Shown in pieces: positions 1-54,187 of a DNA stretch of 64,000 nt (position 1 is its first letter; every line of letters begins with the position of its first letter). The stretch is from Ecdyonurus torrentis (Eukaryota; Arthropoda; Insecta; Ephemeroptera; Heptageniidae). The DNA is taken from assembly GCA_949318235.1 (NCBI GenBank), contig OX439131.1, positions 26,413,403 to 26,477,402 on the forward strand, written 5' to 3'. Position numbers and translations under genes: made by a program. The notes under the pieces are model-generated. The model did not search any database, was not told where the DNA came from, and saw only the letters and a list, made by a program, of their open reading frames with translations.

Positions 1-2695
1 TTGAAAAAATATGCAATTCATCATTTTTTATACTTTGCAATAAAGGCAGTAAAATGCACACTTTTTTATATCTGATTTATGTGTTTATTGTTGCATAAAA
101 GTTATTATATATATTTTTTTTTTACATAATCTTTTATTATGTGACAACAAAAATTAATGAGCATGGAATCCTTGATGTTGTATTATTATACTTCTCGCAC
201 CAAATTACAACAAATTAATTTTAAGATTTCATCTAATATATAAAAACGTTTCCCCTTCTTTTAATCTCTTTATACATTTAACAAGGAGTCTGAATTTCTC
301 TTATAAATGATGCAATCAGATAAATGAAAAAAGAAAAGCACAAGATGGTCAAGAATTCTAAACCAAAACCATATAAAATTCTACAGTATAGAGCAAAGAA
401 AGTAAAAAGGGGACATCAAAAAAGATTTACTTTCATTGAAACTTTTTTTTTTTTAAGACAAAATACTAGGGAGGAACTTGATCTTTATAAGAATTAGGGA
501 AAAAAGTAAGAGTAAAGCAGGCGTTACTGAAAAATTCAACTTTTCTCGCACTGTGTTGGCGTCATTTTGCGGTCAGTGTTGTATAAATCTCCCAGCTCCT
601 CGCTCTACTGACCAACACTTTTTTTTTTTTTTTTTTTTTTTTTTTGATGTGTAAATATGTTCAGGAACCTCACAACTTCTTATAAAGCACGTCCTACACA
701 AAAATGACCTTGCAAAGCTTCCCTATATTATGACCTCAACTCTGCGGAACCAAAAACCCACTCTCATACATATAAGTGATGATATTATCAAATACCACCC
801 AATCAATTTAAATTCATATTTATATATATTTCTTAGAATGTCATTATACACCACACAAACCACATGAATATTATTTTATATTGATTAATTTCAAAGAAAT
901 TCTTTTTTTAATGTGATTCTTTTTAATATATTTATATGTAAGGGAATACATTATACACCCAATTGCAATTTCAAAATTATTATTTTGATTCTTAGAAAAC
1001 ACAAATTACAAAGTTTACTTTATATAAAAAGATTGAATATATTTATCATATTTTGTTATTTCCGAAAGTGTCATATATTTAAGAATATTAATGCGGAAAG
1101 TTTGGGGAAGTTTTACCCCTTTTCATCACATGAAAATACTTTGCAAAGGTAGTACTATATATTTAACACTCTGAGGTATTTCAACGCACCTATTTCTCTC
1201 TCTGTCTCAAAGCAGTGAAGATGTAAATTGCACTTAATTTGTCCCCTTTACTATACCAAAATTAAAACGACAATGCATTTCTGCTAAATATAATCAACTC
1301 TAAAAAGAATAACGTCTTAATTTGCATATTTGTTGAAAATGTTCTTAATAAAAGTCATTTGAAAAGAACTTATAAACTTCTATACAGTACAAAACTTTTG
1401 TATATTTTACTTGATTTGCAATTCCAGAATATTAAAACTTTTCCACAACCAAACTATGTTATATACTTTCAAAAACCTTCTTGGTGACCATTTTACTTCT
1501 TTAAATAGACGAGTTTAAGTTTAAATAACTAAGAAATGAGTTGCTGAGTAGAATTTTATTAGCTATTTTTTTCCATATGAAATGAACTTTTAAAAGAAAA
1601 AAAAACTTATAGTATTAAAAGTTTACATTCACGGAAAAGACATGATATAAAAAAAAAGAAGGAGAAGAAGAAGAAAGAAAATTTTATAGCAAACGTCTTT
1701 GAAATGAACTCTTACTTTTTGAAATAAAGCATCATAATCTTATATAAAATCATATTTTTCATAGATATGAAAAAAGAAGAAGAAGGAGAGAGAAAAAAAT
1801 CTCAAATCTTTAAATGAAGTTAATGAAACTTTAACAATATATTAAAAAATATATAATCCTCTTGTATACGATAGTACAGTATATTAAGATTGTTTGTACA
1901 AAGATTATATCATAATCACAAAGAGTATATTAAAGACGAGAATGAGTGCGTGAGTGAGTCTGAGAGAGACACGAAAATTTTTATCCCTTATACTTTTTTT
2001 AAGTTTTTTTTTTTTTTTTTTTTTTTTTGAGAGAGAGAGAGAGAGAGTTTAGAAAGATAAAAGTTTAGAAGACTGCGGCACTTTAGTCGCCCATAGCATC
2101 CTTCTCCATGTGATATAATACTAACAACGTCTCTGGAGAGAGAGAGAGAGTAAAGGGGGCAGAGAGCGTGGTGCAAATGATCATGGAGGATCAAATGGCT
2201 ACGTGCCAGGTAGCTATAGCGCAATCTCATGGTGACACTTTTTTGTTTTAACCTGAACTTATTATCCCTTTAACTTTAACCTGAAAAATTGTAACTTAAA
2301 TTTATGATATAACATGCGTAAAGCCATAGTGTATGTATAAACTTACATGTTTGTGTGTGTATTTACATATATAAAGTTTGTTGCAAAAGCATTTTGTATT
2401 TCTTGATGTAAAGGAAGCCAACAAATATTTTAAGCCAAAAAACATGCAGGGAGAGGGAAATAATGTAGAAAGTGCTTTGGCAACTACTTCAACTTTCTCA
2501 TTAGGACAACCCTTTTGGGTGACAAAATTGACCCTTTACTTTTCACTCCATTTGATTTTGTCATTGAAAATAATATGTTCCTTTCCATATACCATCTCTA
2601 TCTCTCTCTTTCTCCTCTTTATATTTTACTCTCCATAAAAGAATGCAATTTCAACAGATTGGTGTTGTATTTTTCATGTTTTGAAATAACAAATC

Positions 2696-2696
<1 letters not shown>

Positions 2697-2732
<36 letters not shown>
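2697..2732 (+). repeat. Poly(T)36
   Basis: Uninterrupted T run upstream of the gene. Confidence 0.97.
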
Positions 2733-2737
<5 letters not shown>

Positions 2738-3084
2738 TTGTATGTTTCAAAGCTATTTTAATTTAGAGCATATAGACATATACCATATACGTCTCTTATT
2801 TAGTATATATAACATATAAAGTATACTCAGATAACACAATTTAGAATAAGACAATAACCTTTTGATCATTTCAGAGTTTTTACATAATATATTTAATCTA
2901 TTTTATATAAAATAAAAATACTGGAAATTAAACATTTAATTGAAAATCAATATTTAAATTGCAATTAAATTTAATCTTATTTTATAAACCAATAAAACGT
3001 GAAATATCTGTTGAAATTTTATGAAAATAAAAAACTAAGAGAATTAAATTAATGAACTAATCTACATCAATTGTTTTTATTCAC

Positions 3085-3152
3085 AATGTATATAGGTTGT
3101 ACGCCTGATTTCGCCCAATAAAAGCCGTTAATTATTATTATTATTATTATTA
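3085..3152 (+). mobile_element. Probable truncated LINE 3' tail with (ATT)n
   Basis: A short GC-richer segment (TACGCCTGATTTCGCCC, then AATAAAAGCCGTTA) runs directly into seven or so ATT repeats. A unique 3' end containing AATAAA followed by a simple (ATT/TAA)n tail is typical of I/Jockey/R1-like non-LTR retrotransposons, and the lack of upstream coding fits 5' truncation. Family not determined. Alternatively it is a chance microsatellite. Confidence 0.35.
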
Positions 3153-3401
3153 TATATAAAATCTATTTCCAGACTGATAATTGGCTAACACGAATGAACC
3201 GCAATTACCATTTTAATTTTCCACCACAACAGAGACATGTAAAAACAATGTCAATCCTTCATTCTCGTTTGAATAATTCTTTAGTAAATAGGTAACAGAT
3301 TTTTTCCCTATTAAATTAAGAATTCAATAAACGTGAGCAATCAAATTTGCATAGTAATTATTAAATTTAAATCAGTTTATTTAATGTATATATATATACA
3401 C

Positions 3402-3432
<31 letters not shown>

Positions 3433-4557
3433 AATATATATTAAATAAAATTATAACGTTTCATATATGGCTTATGAAAAAAAAAGTGTATAATTAAATT
3501 ATTTATTACAATATTATTTCATTAAAAAATAATTAAAATAAATTCTGCAATTACTTAAAACTACAGCAAATTAAAAGGCAAGTTAAAATGGTAAATTGTA
3601 TGAATTTATAATAATAAAAGATCCAGTAAAGTATTAAAAAAAAAATAATAAATAAAATAACAGATTAAAAGTTACAAACACAGAAAACACCGTACAGTCT
3701 AGACTGTGGGCTTTAGAAAAGTGAGCTCATTGCGGTTTTGTTTTATATATTTTTTTGTATAGTATAATATGTATACATGTTCTCTATACGTAGTAATTAC
3801 TTATAGTAAAGTTGAATTCATTCATCAAGACGATAATATAAATAAGCATAAGAAGAAGAAAATGAATGTGAAAGATTTATAATACCGCAGTGTATAATAC
3901 AGTATACAGATGGTGCATTTTCTTTTGCAGAGAGCTATATCTGCACGTTTGTGCATCGTAACTATAATTGAAAAAGATTTATGAATACAAAAAGCTTTTA
4001 CTTGTAGTAATAATATGAAGCTCTCTATTTATAATATTACTCGCATCTGTACATTGTGTGGTTGAAACATTAACAAAATGACTTTATATTATGTATAACA
4101 ACAACACAAGGCAGCACAGATAGTGCATTATTAAGTTTAATGTTAATTTTAGTCTATACTGTTGTATAAACAGACAAGTCACGTATATCCACAAAGTTTT
4201 TATATTAAAATTGCATGGATGATTTTTTTCTTTCTTACTTTCATTAAAGCATCTAGATTTAATTTATGCAATTAACTAAATGCTATGCAATGGTTGTCTT
4301 ATATTTTTATATGACATTTTTTTAAATTAAAATATTATAATATGCTATATAGAGAGTGAAAGATGATATTACGTGTGTATCATTAATATTAAAATATTAA
4401 TGTATACAAGTTGTGTTTAATAAATAACTTATTAATTAGTCAATTATTTTTATTTAGAGGCTACAAAATGTATAAACCTACTTATACATAGTTCTCTGCC
4501 ATCTTTTTAACATAGTTTTTATATTTATATGAGTTTAAGAAAATAAGCTATTTTACT

Positions 4558-4818
4558 CACGAAACAAAAAAAGGCGTATTAAATTCCATATGCATATATT
4601 TATTATACTATTTATGTTATAAAGAATTTATGCTGCTAAATAAGAATTCATAAAAATGTATGATGTGCAACATAATATGTTATATTATATAAAATTATCT
4701 TCTTTATAATACTGTACAATATTAGAAAAATTAAGTGGTTATTTAAAATATAATAATAATAATAATAAAAAAGTGGCTGAAATGAAATGTAATTATTACG
4801 TATTTATTTATGTCCGTT
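4558..4818. mobile_element. Diverged relative of the 7.9 kb MITE-like repeat
   Basis: The right end (4791-4818) shares its first 19 bases with 8023-8041 and most of the next nine. A preceding CTGAAA(A)TGA word is shared too, then CCGT. The left end, CACGAAACAAAA at 4558, is only a weak match to the CACGGAAAGAAAA terminus. The right boundary is fairly clear; the left boundary is tentative. Confidence 0.3.
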
Positions 4819-5253
4819 CTAAATACAATGAACTTTAATTACGTCATTTCTGAAAACTTTTCAGCAAAGCAAAATATCACATCAAAACAATTTTTTAAGA
4901 ATAATATAACAACATTTTTCTCTTCTCCTATACATATATATAGCTCTTTAAATTAACATAATAGAGAAATTTAAATTTTTCATTCAAGCATCCTCCAAAC
5001 AATTTTATGATCTTTTAACTTTAATTATATAAAATTTCATAGTATATATATTATATAGAAAAAAAAAGTGTAATTAAAAAGACATTTTATATCTATAATT
5101 TTTCTGGCAGTAAAAAGGAGAGGTTGACAACATATCATTAAAATACAAAATGATGTACATGATAGAAAAATTAATTACTATAATAATTATGATTTTAATT
5201 ATTATTCAAGTTGACAGTGTGATTAGCATCAAACTTTATAATATATATAAAGT

Positions 5254-5287
<34 letters not shown>

Positions 5288-6705
5288 TGCGAGACAGAGT
5301 ATATAATTCAATTAGTTGATTAAAATTTTCCATATCTCATTACAAATAAGTACTTTTAAAGTTTATAATAAATCTTATAGAGAATAAAGCTAATAAAAGA
5401 TTTTATTAGTCTGATGTCTGCATGAAAATATATAATTCATAATATTAAAAAGTTTTTAATGGATTTTTTTTATGCAAAGTACTTTTTTTTTTAATAATAT
5501 ACAAACTGTTGATATAAAAATATATTATACTAAAATTTTAATATACTTACCTAGAAAATGTTAATGTTATAATTTTACTTTCTTTGAAAATATAATTAAA
5601 GAGACATGAAATATAGTATGAGAAGAAACAATTAACTTAATTAAAAATTCATCACTCAATAAGACAATGCTACAAATCATTTTGTCATTTCGTATCCTTT
5701 TTAACATCTACATTAGAAAGGCGTTTCCTATAACATATTATTTACACATTACTGATGATTTAAATTCAATATTTTCTACTATATGTATTTATGTGACCTA
5801 TTTTGTTTTTCTATATTATGTGTTTTGTTAAAATGAATGATTTAAATAATTAAGTTAATTATTAATATCCTGTTAACCGGAAGTTATATTTAAATTAATC
5901 ACAACATTAGAGTGAGGGTGTATATTATAGAATCACGTGTTTAAAACATGGTTGCAATATTATATGCATATCAACATCTGCGCTGACTTTTTTTTTTTGT
6001 CTACATGTATGAGGTGTGGGTGTGGTATATATGGACCTTCATTATGTTGGGCTTTTTGTGGATCATCTGCGTTTGTATTTTAAACTAGACAGACTGACGG
6101 CTGTTTTGTTGGGTGCTTTAATTTATAATGTAAAGTATTATACAATCTAGTTGGCTCACATATAAGTTTGATTAAAATGCGCATGGACGGTGTGAATATA
6201 TACATAAGAAATGTTTTATGTACTTTTTTTTTTAATAACCTTGTTTTGTTTTTGTCCATATCTTCTCTAAAAAATCGTTTTTCAATAAACAAGGTTACTG
6301 CGATTTTTTTTTACACTAACGAGATTTTTAAACAATGTAGTTTTAAGATAAACTTGTTAGAAAATATTTAAAATATACCCATTATTATGCAAGAAGCATG
6401 AAAATTGTTGTGAAAGAAAAAGGAGAGAGAGAGAGAGAGAACGTAATATATAAAATTTATTTTAAATTCAAATATGCTATTTGAAGACAAAAATGCGTTT
6501 AAGATGAGTGCATATAGTCACCATTTTCAATATAATCGAAAAGGAATAAATTAATATAGCTTAAAAGTTATTATTATTATTTATTTTTTTTTTACTTTGG
6601 TATTTTTTCTTCTGATATATTGGAAAACATGAAATTGAATTGAAATTGGCTTTTTTTATGTTATATAGCAGAAAAGAGCAAAAAATATCAATATTTAAGA
6701 GTCAG

Positions 6706-6811
<106 letters not shown>

Positions 6812-6993
6812 CAAAAATAAAATAATTGAAAAACTGCTGCAAAAATTTTATTCGTTTTTTTTTTGTTTTTTTTTTTTACTTTGTAAGAGACTAAAGCATA
6901 TAGCATATTATCATAAGCTTGAAACTTAAATTTAATTAAAGTACTATACATATATGTGAATATATTTTACTTGTGTTAAGATATGTTGTACGC

Positions 6994-6997
<4 letters not shown>

Positions 6998-7061
<64 letters not shown>
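6998..7061 (+). repeat. (GA)n microsatellite
   Basis: About 32 perfect GA units. It is the left arm of an inverted pair with the CT array at 7214-7295. Confidence 0.97.
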
Positions 7062-7063
<2 letters not shown>

Positions 7064-7158
7064 ATACAAAGCCTTCTTTTGTGAGTAACAAATTGAAGTC
7101 TGCAATGCACAGTTTGCATTAAAGACTTTAGAGCCAGTGAGTTACATTGGATGGTGTA

Positions 7159-7179
7159 TGTGTGTGTGTGTGTGTGTGT
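7159..7179 (+). repeat. Short (TG)n microsatellite
   Basis: About ten perfect TG units between the GA and CT arms. Confidence 0.9.
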
Positions 7180-7211
7180 ATACGGAATTACATTTGACGC
7201 TACTGCGTATA

Positions 7212-7213
<2 letters not shown>

Positions 7214-7295
<82 letters not shown>
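7214..7295 (+). repeat. (TC)n microsatellite
   Basis: About 41 perfect TC units; complementary to the GA tract 150 bp upstream. Confidence 0.97.
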
Positions 7296-7299
<4 letters not shown>

Positions 7300-7840
7300 A
7301 TCTGGATCACGCCTTGCGGCACCCACTAATACATCAAACGTCTGTTCACACAAAGAATCACATCAATTGCGTAACATTTTGAGCACTAAAACTAGATTTA
7401 TTTAAGAGAATTAAGCTATTTCTTGCTAGCTCATCGTATAACAACACACAAGTTTCTTAGAAAGATAAATTTCTTATGAATAATTGAATTATACCATTAC
7501 AGGAAAAGCTTATTTCTTATTTATAGCGTTTTATTGAAATTTTGACACTTTTTTTTATAAGAAATTTATTTATATGCTGATGCTAAAATATATTGATAGA
7601 AATTGATTTTTGAAGGATGCTTGTCATTGATGAATTTGAGCTATACATTTGATTTGAAAGTAATTGAGTAAATACGTTCTATCGAATATATTGATGTGTA
7701 ACATTTTTTAATTTAAAACTTAATAAATATTACAATCCAAAAAGCTAAACTCGTCCCTTTTTTCATGTCACATACAATTTAGTTAATTTAAGCTGCTATA
7801 TTATTTTTTTGAAAAATTTCCGTTATTAAAAAAATGCATA

Positions 7841-8050
7841 CACGGAAAGAAAAAAAAACTTAATTTATGCTGCATGATGTTATTATAGCATAAATGTTGT
7901 TGAATTAGAACCAGCATAAATAATCATGCATAATCTATAATACGCAAGGATACATATTTATTATGCAGTACCATAAATTATGCTGTAATGCATAAATACT
8001 ACTGAAAATGAGCTATATAGATAATTATTACGTATTTATTTTTATCCGTG
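7841..8050. mobile_element. MITE-like element with CACGGA terminal inverted repeats
   Basis: The left end reads CACGGAAAGAAAA and the right end reverse-complements to CACGGATAAAAATAA, giving imperfect inverted termini about 210 bp apart. The inside is rich in self-complementary GCATAA/TTATGC words, so it can fold on itself. There is no coding capacity. Flanks (GCATA left, CGTATA right) suggest but do not prove a target duplication. The last 28 bp recur in a diverged form at 4791-4818. Transposon superfamily unknown. Confidence 0.45.
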
Positions 8051-8436
8051 CGTATATACGACATGGTATCATGCAGGGATAAAGTTAAAAAGCGAAAAAA
8101 ATAACTATATAATATTTTTATATTTTATAACTTTATATACTAAAGACATTATTTTCTTGGAAAGAAACTTATACTTGAAATTAAATATTTAGTAAGAGCT
8201 TTACTAAGAAAAAGAAATGAGACATTAAATATAAACATTGTATTCAAATGTTTCATTTTAAACACCACATAATATATAACAATATATTATATATATATAT
8301 GCAACTCTACCAGCGAAAAAAATTAATTTGGGTGGAGTGAAGAATAGAAATGCATTCAAGTTACAGAACGAGTTCATAAAGAATACAGAATGACTTAAGT
8401 ATACTGTGTACATTAGAACATATTAAAAACCTACGC

Positions 8437-8440
<4 letters not shown>

Positions 8441-8486
<46 letters not shown>
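8441..8486 (+). repeat. (GA)n microsatellite
   Basis: About 23 perfect GA units, 40 bp before a long TA array. Confidence 0.97.
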
Positions 8487-8489
<3 letters not shown>

Positions 8490-8527
8490 AAATGTCACTT
8501 ACTAGTGTGGTATATTAAATGAATGTA

Positions 8528-8631
<104 letters not shown>

Positions 8632-11289
8632 AAAAAAATGGGACATCTGTTTCATCAGCTGCTTTCCTGTTCTTCAGACGACATAAAAATTCTCTTCTAT
8701 TTCTCTTACTATTATAATAGATTAATTAAATTTAAAGATTTTTATAAGCCAAAAAGAAGACACCTTAATTTACTTTCGACTGCTATTATTTTAATTGAAT
8801 TATTAGTGTACTTTCATATTATTTTGATATAATTTTGACCCTGATGATATACATCATACTATAATTATAAATTATTTTCTCATAAATTATATTTCAATCA
8901 GTATATATATATACGTGTTAAAAAAATTACACATTTTTTTTTCAATATAGTAATAATAATTATAATTAAATATATAAGAAAGTGTTTTAATAATTATTAA
9001 TTAAATAAATATAGAGTAGATCATAGTTATTATCATATTACTTTTAAATATAATCATCAATTTCAATTAAACGTCAAATAATGTAATATTTGTATGCGAT
9101 GAGAGTTTCCACGTCTTACTTTTTTGATTGATGGATAAAAAATATATATGACGTATACATAAAGAGATGGTGAAAATATAATACTTTCTTGATCTAACTT
9201 GTATATAATGATGGACCTTATGAAAATGAAACATGAGCTTCTTTCGCTATGTCTCTAACACACAAAAAGAATAGACCCTTTGTTTTATTATTCTTTATAT
9301 CATTAATGTTCCGTGTGGAAATAAAATACTGTTTGAAATATTATATTTCCATTTATATAAAATCTTCCTTTCTTTTTCAAATTATTGATTTTACATTGTT
9401 CTTTTTTACGTAAAAAAAGGGAAGAAAAATGAATGAGACTTCTGTAAGCTTTTTAGTATATTATAGAAAAGAAAAGAAATAACTAATGATAAATTAATTT
9501 TAGGAGTAATTAATTATTCTGAAATTTAACTTCTTTTAAGCATCATTTTGATGAGAAATGAAATATGTAAATGGTGTGGTTCTTTCTACCTTTTTTTTTT
9601 TTTATATATTATTCCGTGAATTTTATTATATTTTTATGATTATTATAGCTTTTAATAATAATTGTTATTTTATTGAGAATCAATATAAACAAATATTTTC
9701 ACACTTTGAAAGAAGCCGATTTACAAAGAGCAAAGTTTTCCGCCGTGCTGTTATGATAAAAAAGTCATAAAAAACAGGTAGCATTTTTTAGGTTATAAAA
9801 GTATAACAAAAATACATTATGATCATATCATTATAATAAAAATAAAAAAATCTGAAGATTTTTTTTTTTTTTGTATACAGAAAAAGAAGCAAAAAACTGC
9901 ATTTTTTTATATTTTACAACTTAAAAAAAAACATTTATCATTTTTTATGTTACATATAGAAAATAAACTGCAGTTTACTTTGATCTTCAAAAAAAGAAAA
10001 AGTTTTTACATTTTATAAATAGTATAATAGTAACAATGATCATAATGTTTACATATATTGAGAAATACATAAAAAATATATAGGAAAAAAAAAAAAAAAA
10101 AAAAAGAGTATGATTTTTTTTTCTATTTTCTTCTTGTGAAAACAGGCTCCCTAGGATGATGTGGTTCTGGAATTTCCGTTCACACACAGCATGGTTACAG
10201 ATTCAAACAACCCTCTTTACTTCTCGACACCCTCACTCTGTTATACTTGAGTATCTGAACAACATGGCCTCAAGAGAACTCTAAAAATGTACACTTTTTT
10301 GTCCCCGAAATCTCAACACAAATCTATCGACGCAAAGCTCGATCACGCGACACAATTTTCGATTGTTTTTTGTGTTTGTTTTTTCTATATATTGTGTAGT
10401 TTTATGCAACCCACGTGCTTTTAGTCTTAGTTTTTTTTTGTTAGTTTTTCTTAGTTGTGCTTTTCAATATAAAAAAGTATATTCTTTTTCTTTTTCAATA
10501 CTTTTATATAAAAAATAGCAGAAATATAGCAAAAGTTAAAAAGTTATATGAAGAAAAAAAAAGGAAGAGAACAAAGTTAAAATGAAAAATGGATTTACAG
10601 TCTGTACTAGAGAAAAATAATACTAGTTATTTATATTTTATACTACAGATTTTTCAAACAAACAAAAAAAGTAGAAATATACGTGACTGGGAATACTTAA
10701 TATAACAAAAATATATAATATATTTATATTAAATTCTCAGTACAATAATAATAATATTTCTATATCAAAATTTTGTTCCTGATGAGAATTTTATAGTAAA
10801 AGGAGCCAAAAATAAAAATAAGAAAAATCTAGATGCATAAAAAAGTAACATGTTCTAAATTGCCTTTTTCCATCAGCAAAAAAATAAAATAAAATAAGCT
10901 TTGTGTTTGTGTGTGTGTTTTAGTCTTGGGGCATTTGGGACCTTTAATCAAATTGGACCAACTCCAAGCATTTCTGCGTGACACAAATATGATTTTTCCA
11001 TCTCTGAATCTTCTTTTCATATAATAAATGTTGATAAATAGAGATATAAAATGCATGAAATAGTTAAAAATAAATAATCAAAATATAAATTCTTTATTTA
11101 ACTTCATAGCTTTAGGGGTAACAAATGAATGGATTTCCTATATAAGAATAGTTCATCTCGAGAAATATATTATAGAGAAGAGAATCAAGAATGTCCAGGA
11201 ATCTTAAGTGCAATAGGGAGAATGAAAGAGGAAGAAAATAAGGGTGATGCTTGCTATGGGGGTGTTTTGGATCTCTTGGGCATTAACAG

Positions 11290-11321
<32 letters not shown>

Positions 11322-11486
11322 AAAAAGGGCGGTAACGAAACACATACTCGATGTGGGAAACTGTATTGCATGGTATTGCATACATAAGGGAAGCTATTTA
11401 ATACTCTTTCACACACATACAGTAAGAACAACGTTTTACATTATACATTGCCTTTGGTAAACTCATGTCTTCAAAAACATAAACCC

Positions 11487-11489
<3 letters not shown>

Positions 11490-11529
<40 letters not shown>
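11490..11529 (+). repeat. (TC)n microsatellite
   Basis: About 20 TC units. A shorter GA tract lies at about 11297-11322, in opposite polarity. Confidence 0.95.
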
Positions 11530-11535
<6 letters not shown>

Positions 11536-11935
11536 TATGCCTGTAACAGCCGGTGTTTAGAGAGGATGAATGAAATAAAAATTTCTTACTTTTTTTTGAT
11601 ATAATATAAGTATATAATTTAATACACCTTTTTATTTTCTCATCTCTTATATATGGCGCCTGTCTATCACATTTTATCTCATAAAATTAAGTGACTTGCA
11701 ATGTTTCTAAGAACATATAATGACACCTTTGGGTCAGAGAACCTTACCTGTTGTAAATTTTTTTAAATAAATCTTATTATATAAAAAAGTAGAACTAGAT
11801 GACCGTATGACATGGTGCGACGAGTGTAATTTAAACCAAATAAAGAAGAAGAAAAATAGTTACCTGTCCTCCCTTAGGAACCTTTAAGAAATGTTCTCTA
11901 AGATGTGTTCTCTATAATAAGTATACAATCTTTTC

Positions 11936-11938
<3 letters not shown>

Positions 11939-12031
<93 letters not shown>
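11939..12031 (+). repeat. (GA)n microsatellite
   Basis: About 46 perfect units, about 1.7 kb upstream of the PDZ gene start codon; a potential GAGA-factor/CLAMP-type binding platform. Confidence 0.97.
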
Positions 12032-12034
<3 letters not shown>

Positions 12035-13439
12035 CAAGAATGAGAAGTATTGTAAATATTAGTATATGCTAGGGTTTTTTAGTGGGACTTTTAACAATGT
12101 CTAAGCTTTTTTTTTTTTTTTTTTCCTTTTTCCTCGTTTTTGTATTATAAAGTTGTCAACAAAAAGTGTAAAAAAATTAGATACAGAATTTTATAACATT
12201 TTTTAGTTATTTATTTTGCAATGCAGTATTCATCTCAACATCAAATTTTTTCAGTCTTTATACAAATAAAAATATGAGGGTGGATTTTTTTTTATATTAT
12301 ATTATTATATACAAAGCATATTTTTTAATGAAGCTATACAATTTCTCTTAAACTTTTTTTCGTGTTTTTATACAATTAGCTTTTTTTTTTTTTTTTAATT
12401 TGTTCTCTTTTTTTTATTTTATTTAAGTTTTACTGTATCTACAGGTACTTTAAAATATTCACAGAGGGACTTGTGCTTTTTTTTTATTTAAGCAGAGCAA
12501 ACCTTTGGTGCGTATTTTTGAAGAGTAAGTATGCAAGATTTTTTTCCCCTTCGCCGTTTTACTTTTTTTTTTTCCTTCAAGTTTAATGTAGTAACTTGAA
12601 CTGACGATAATCCAGCATTTTTTAAAACGGTTTAGCTGAAGAATATTGGCTTTTTAGAATACAAGAAAGCTTGAAAGAATGGAGAAAAAAATATATTGTG
12701 GGTTTATAAAAGAGAAGACTAAAAGAAGGGAGGTTTTCTTTCATTTTTAGACTTGCTTATGCCTTTTAATCATATCATTCTCCACTGTATATTTTTCTCC
12801 CCTTTTATTCACTCTTTTCAGAAAAATGAAAAATACGATTTTTTTTTTTTGCATGAAAAATGCAATAAAATTCATAAAGTTAAAAAAGAAAAGTTTTACT
12901 CTTTGATTTCATATCTACCCTATTTTCATTGTTAATTCTACTCACTGCGCTTTATCTTTATGCATAATTAATCAAAAATTTAAAATATCATGATATTATC
13001 AACTATATATCTTTCAGCGCTAATTTGATGAAATCGCAGTATTATTGATTGTATATTTTTTATATTTTTTGAGCGAGGGAACAAAATGCAGATGTAGCAT
13101 TTTATATACAATATTATGAAAGCAAAAAAATATAAAAAGAGAGATTTGTTATCTCATGAAAGAGAAACAAAGAAAAGCTACAGATTGTTATAAAGTGATA
13201 AGAAATTGTAAATTTTGTGATCTACCCTTACCTAACTATACAATTTATCAAAAACAATCATGAAACCAACACAAAATTCTCTCTCATCAATATTTCGGAA
13301 ATGCAAACACACAAATTTGTTGATAGGAAGGAACCATGACGTAATTCACACAAAAAAATCTCTTAAATATGTATTTTACTCATGTCCAGTACGGATTTTT
13401 ATATCTGCGTATGTGTTTTGGTTTTTTAGATAATATTTT

Positions 13440-13699
13440 AACATTACGCCTTACCGCCGCGCATCATACGACGCGCCGCGGTAGCACGACGGCGGTAACT
13501 CCCTCTTTTTTTTTCTTCCTCTCTTGCTCTCCCTTCTCTCACTTATATTTTCTCTTTAGCGTTAGTTCGCGTTCAACAGCGATAGACACAACAACATAGT
13601 AAAATACCACGTGCGTTTTCTCATAGTATTATATCGTGTATAAAATACGAAGTGTTTTTTGTTGTTGTGATGAAAGTGTAAATTAATTAATCAAACATA
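13440..13699 (+). promoter_or_regulatory. GC-richer leader / probable promoter and 5' UTR of the PDZ gene
   Basis: A GC-rich block (about 13447-13500, with repeated CGCCG, CGCGC and GACGGCGG) followed by a pyrimidine-rich stretch sits about 200 bp before the start codon. The DNA around it is strongly AT-rich. CpG and GC enrichment immediately upstream of exon 1 is the expected look of a promoter or 5' UTR. I cannot place the start site: no clear TATA or TCAGT initiator pair is present at proper spacing. Confidence 0.45.

Positions 13700-54187
<40,488 letters not shown>

Noticed and set aside
11129..11335. 68-codon open frame with some complexity (NQECPGILSAIGRMKEEENKGDACYGG) before a GA tract
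   Set aside because: Ends in an Arg-Glu microsatellite translation, has no splice or start support and no recognisable family; chance open frame in a less AT-rich patch.
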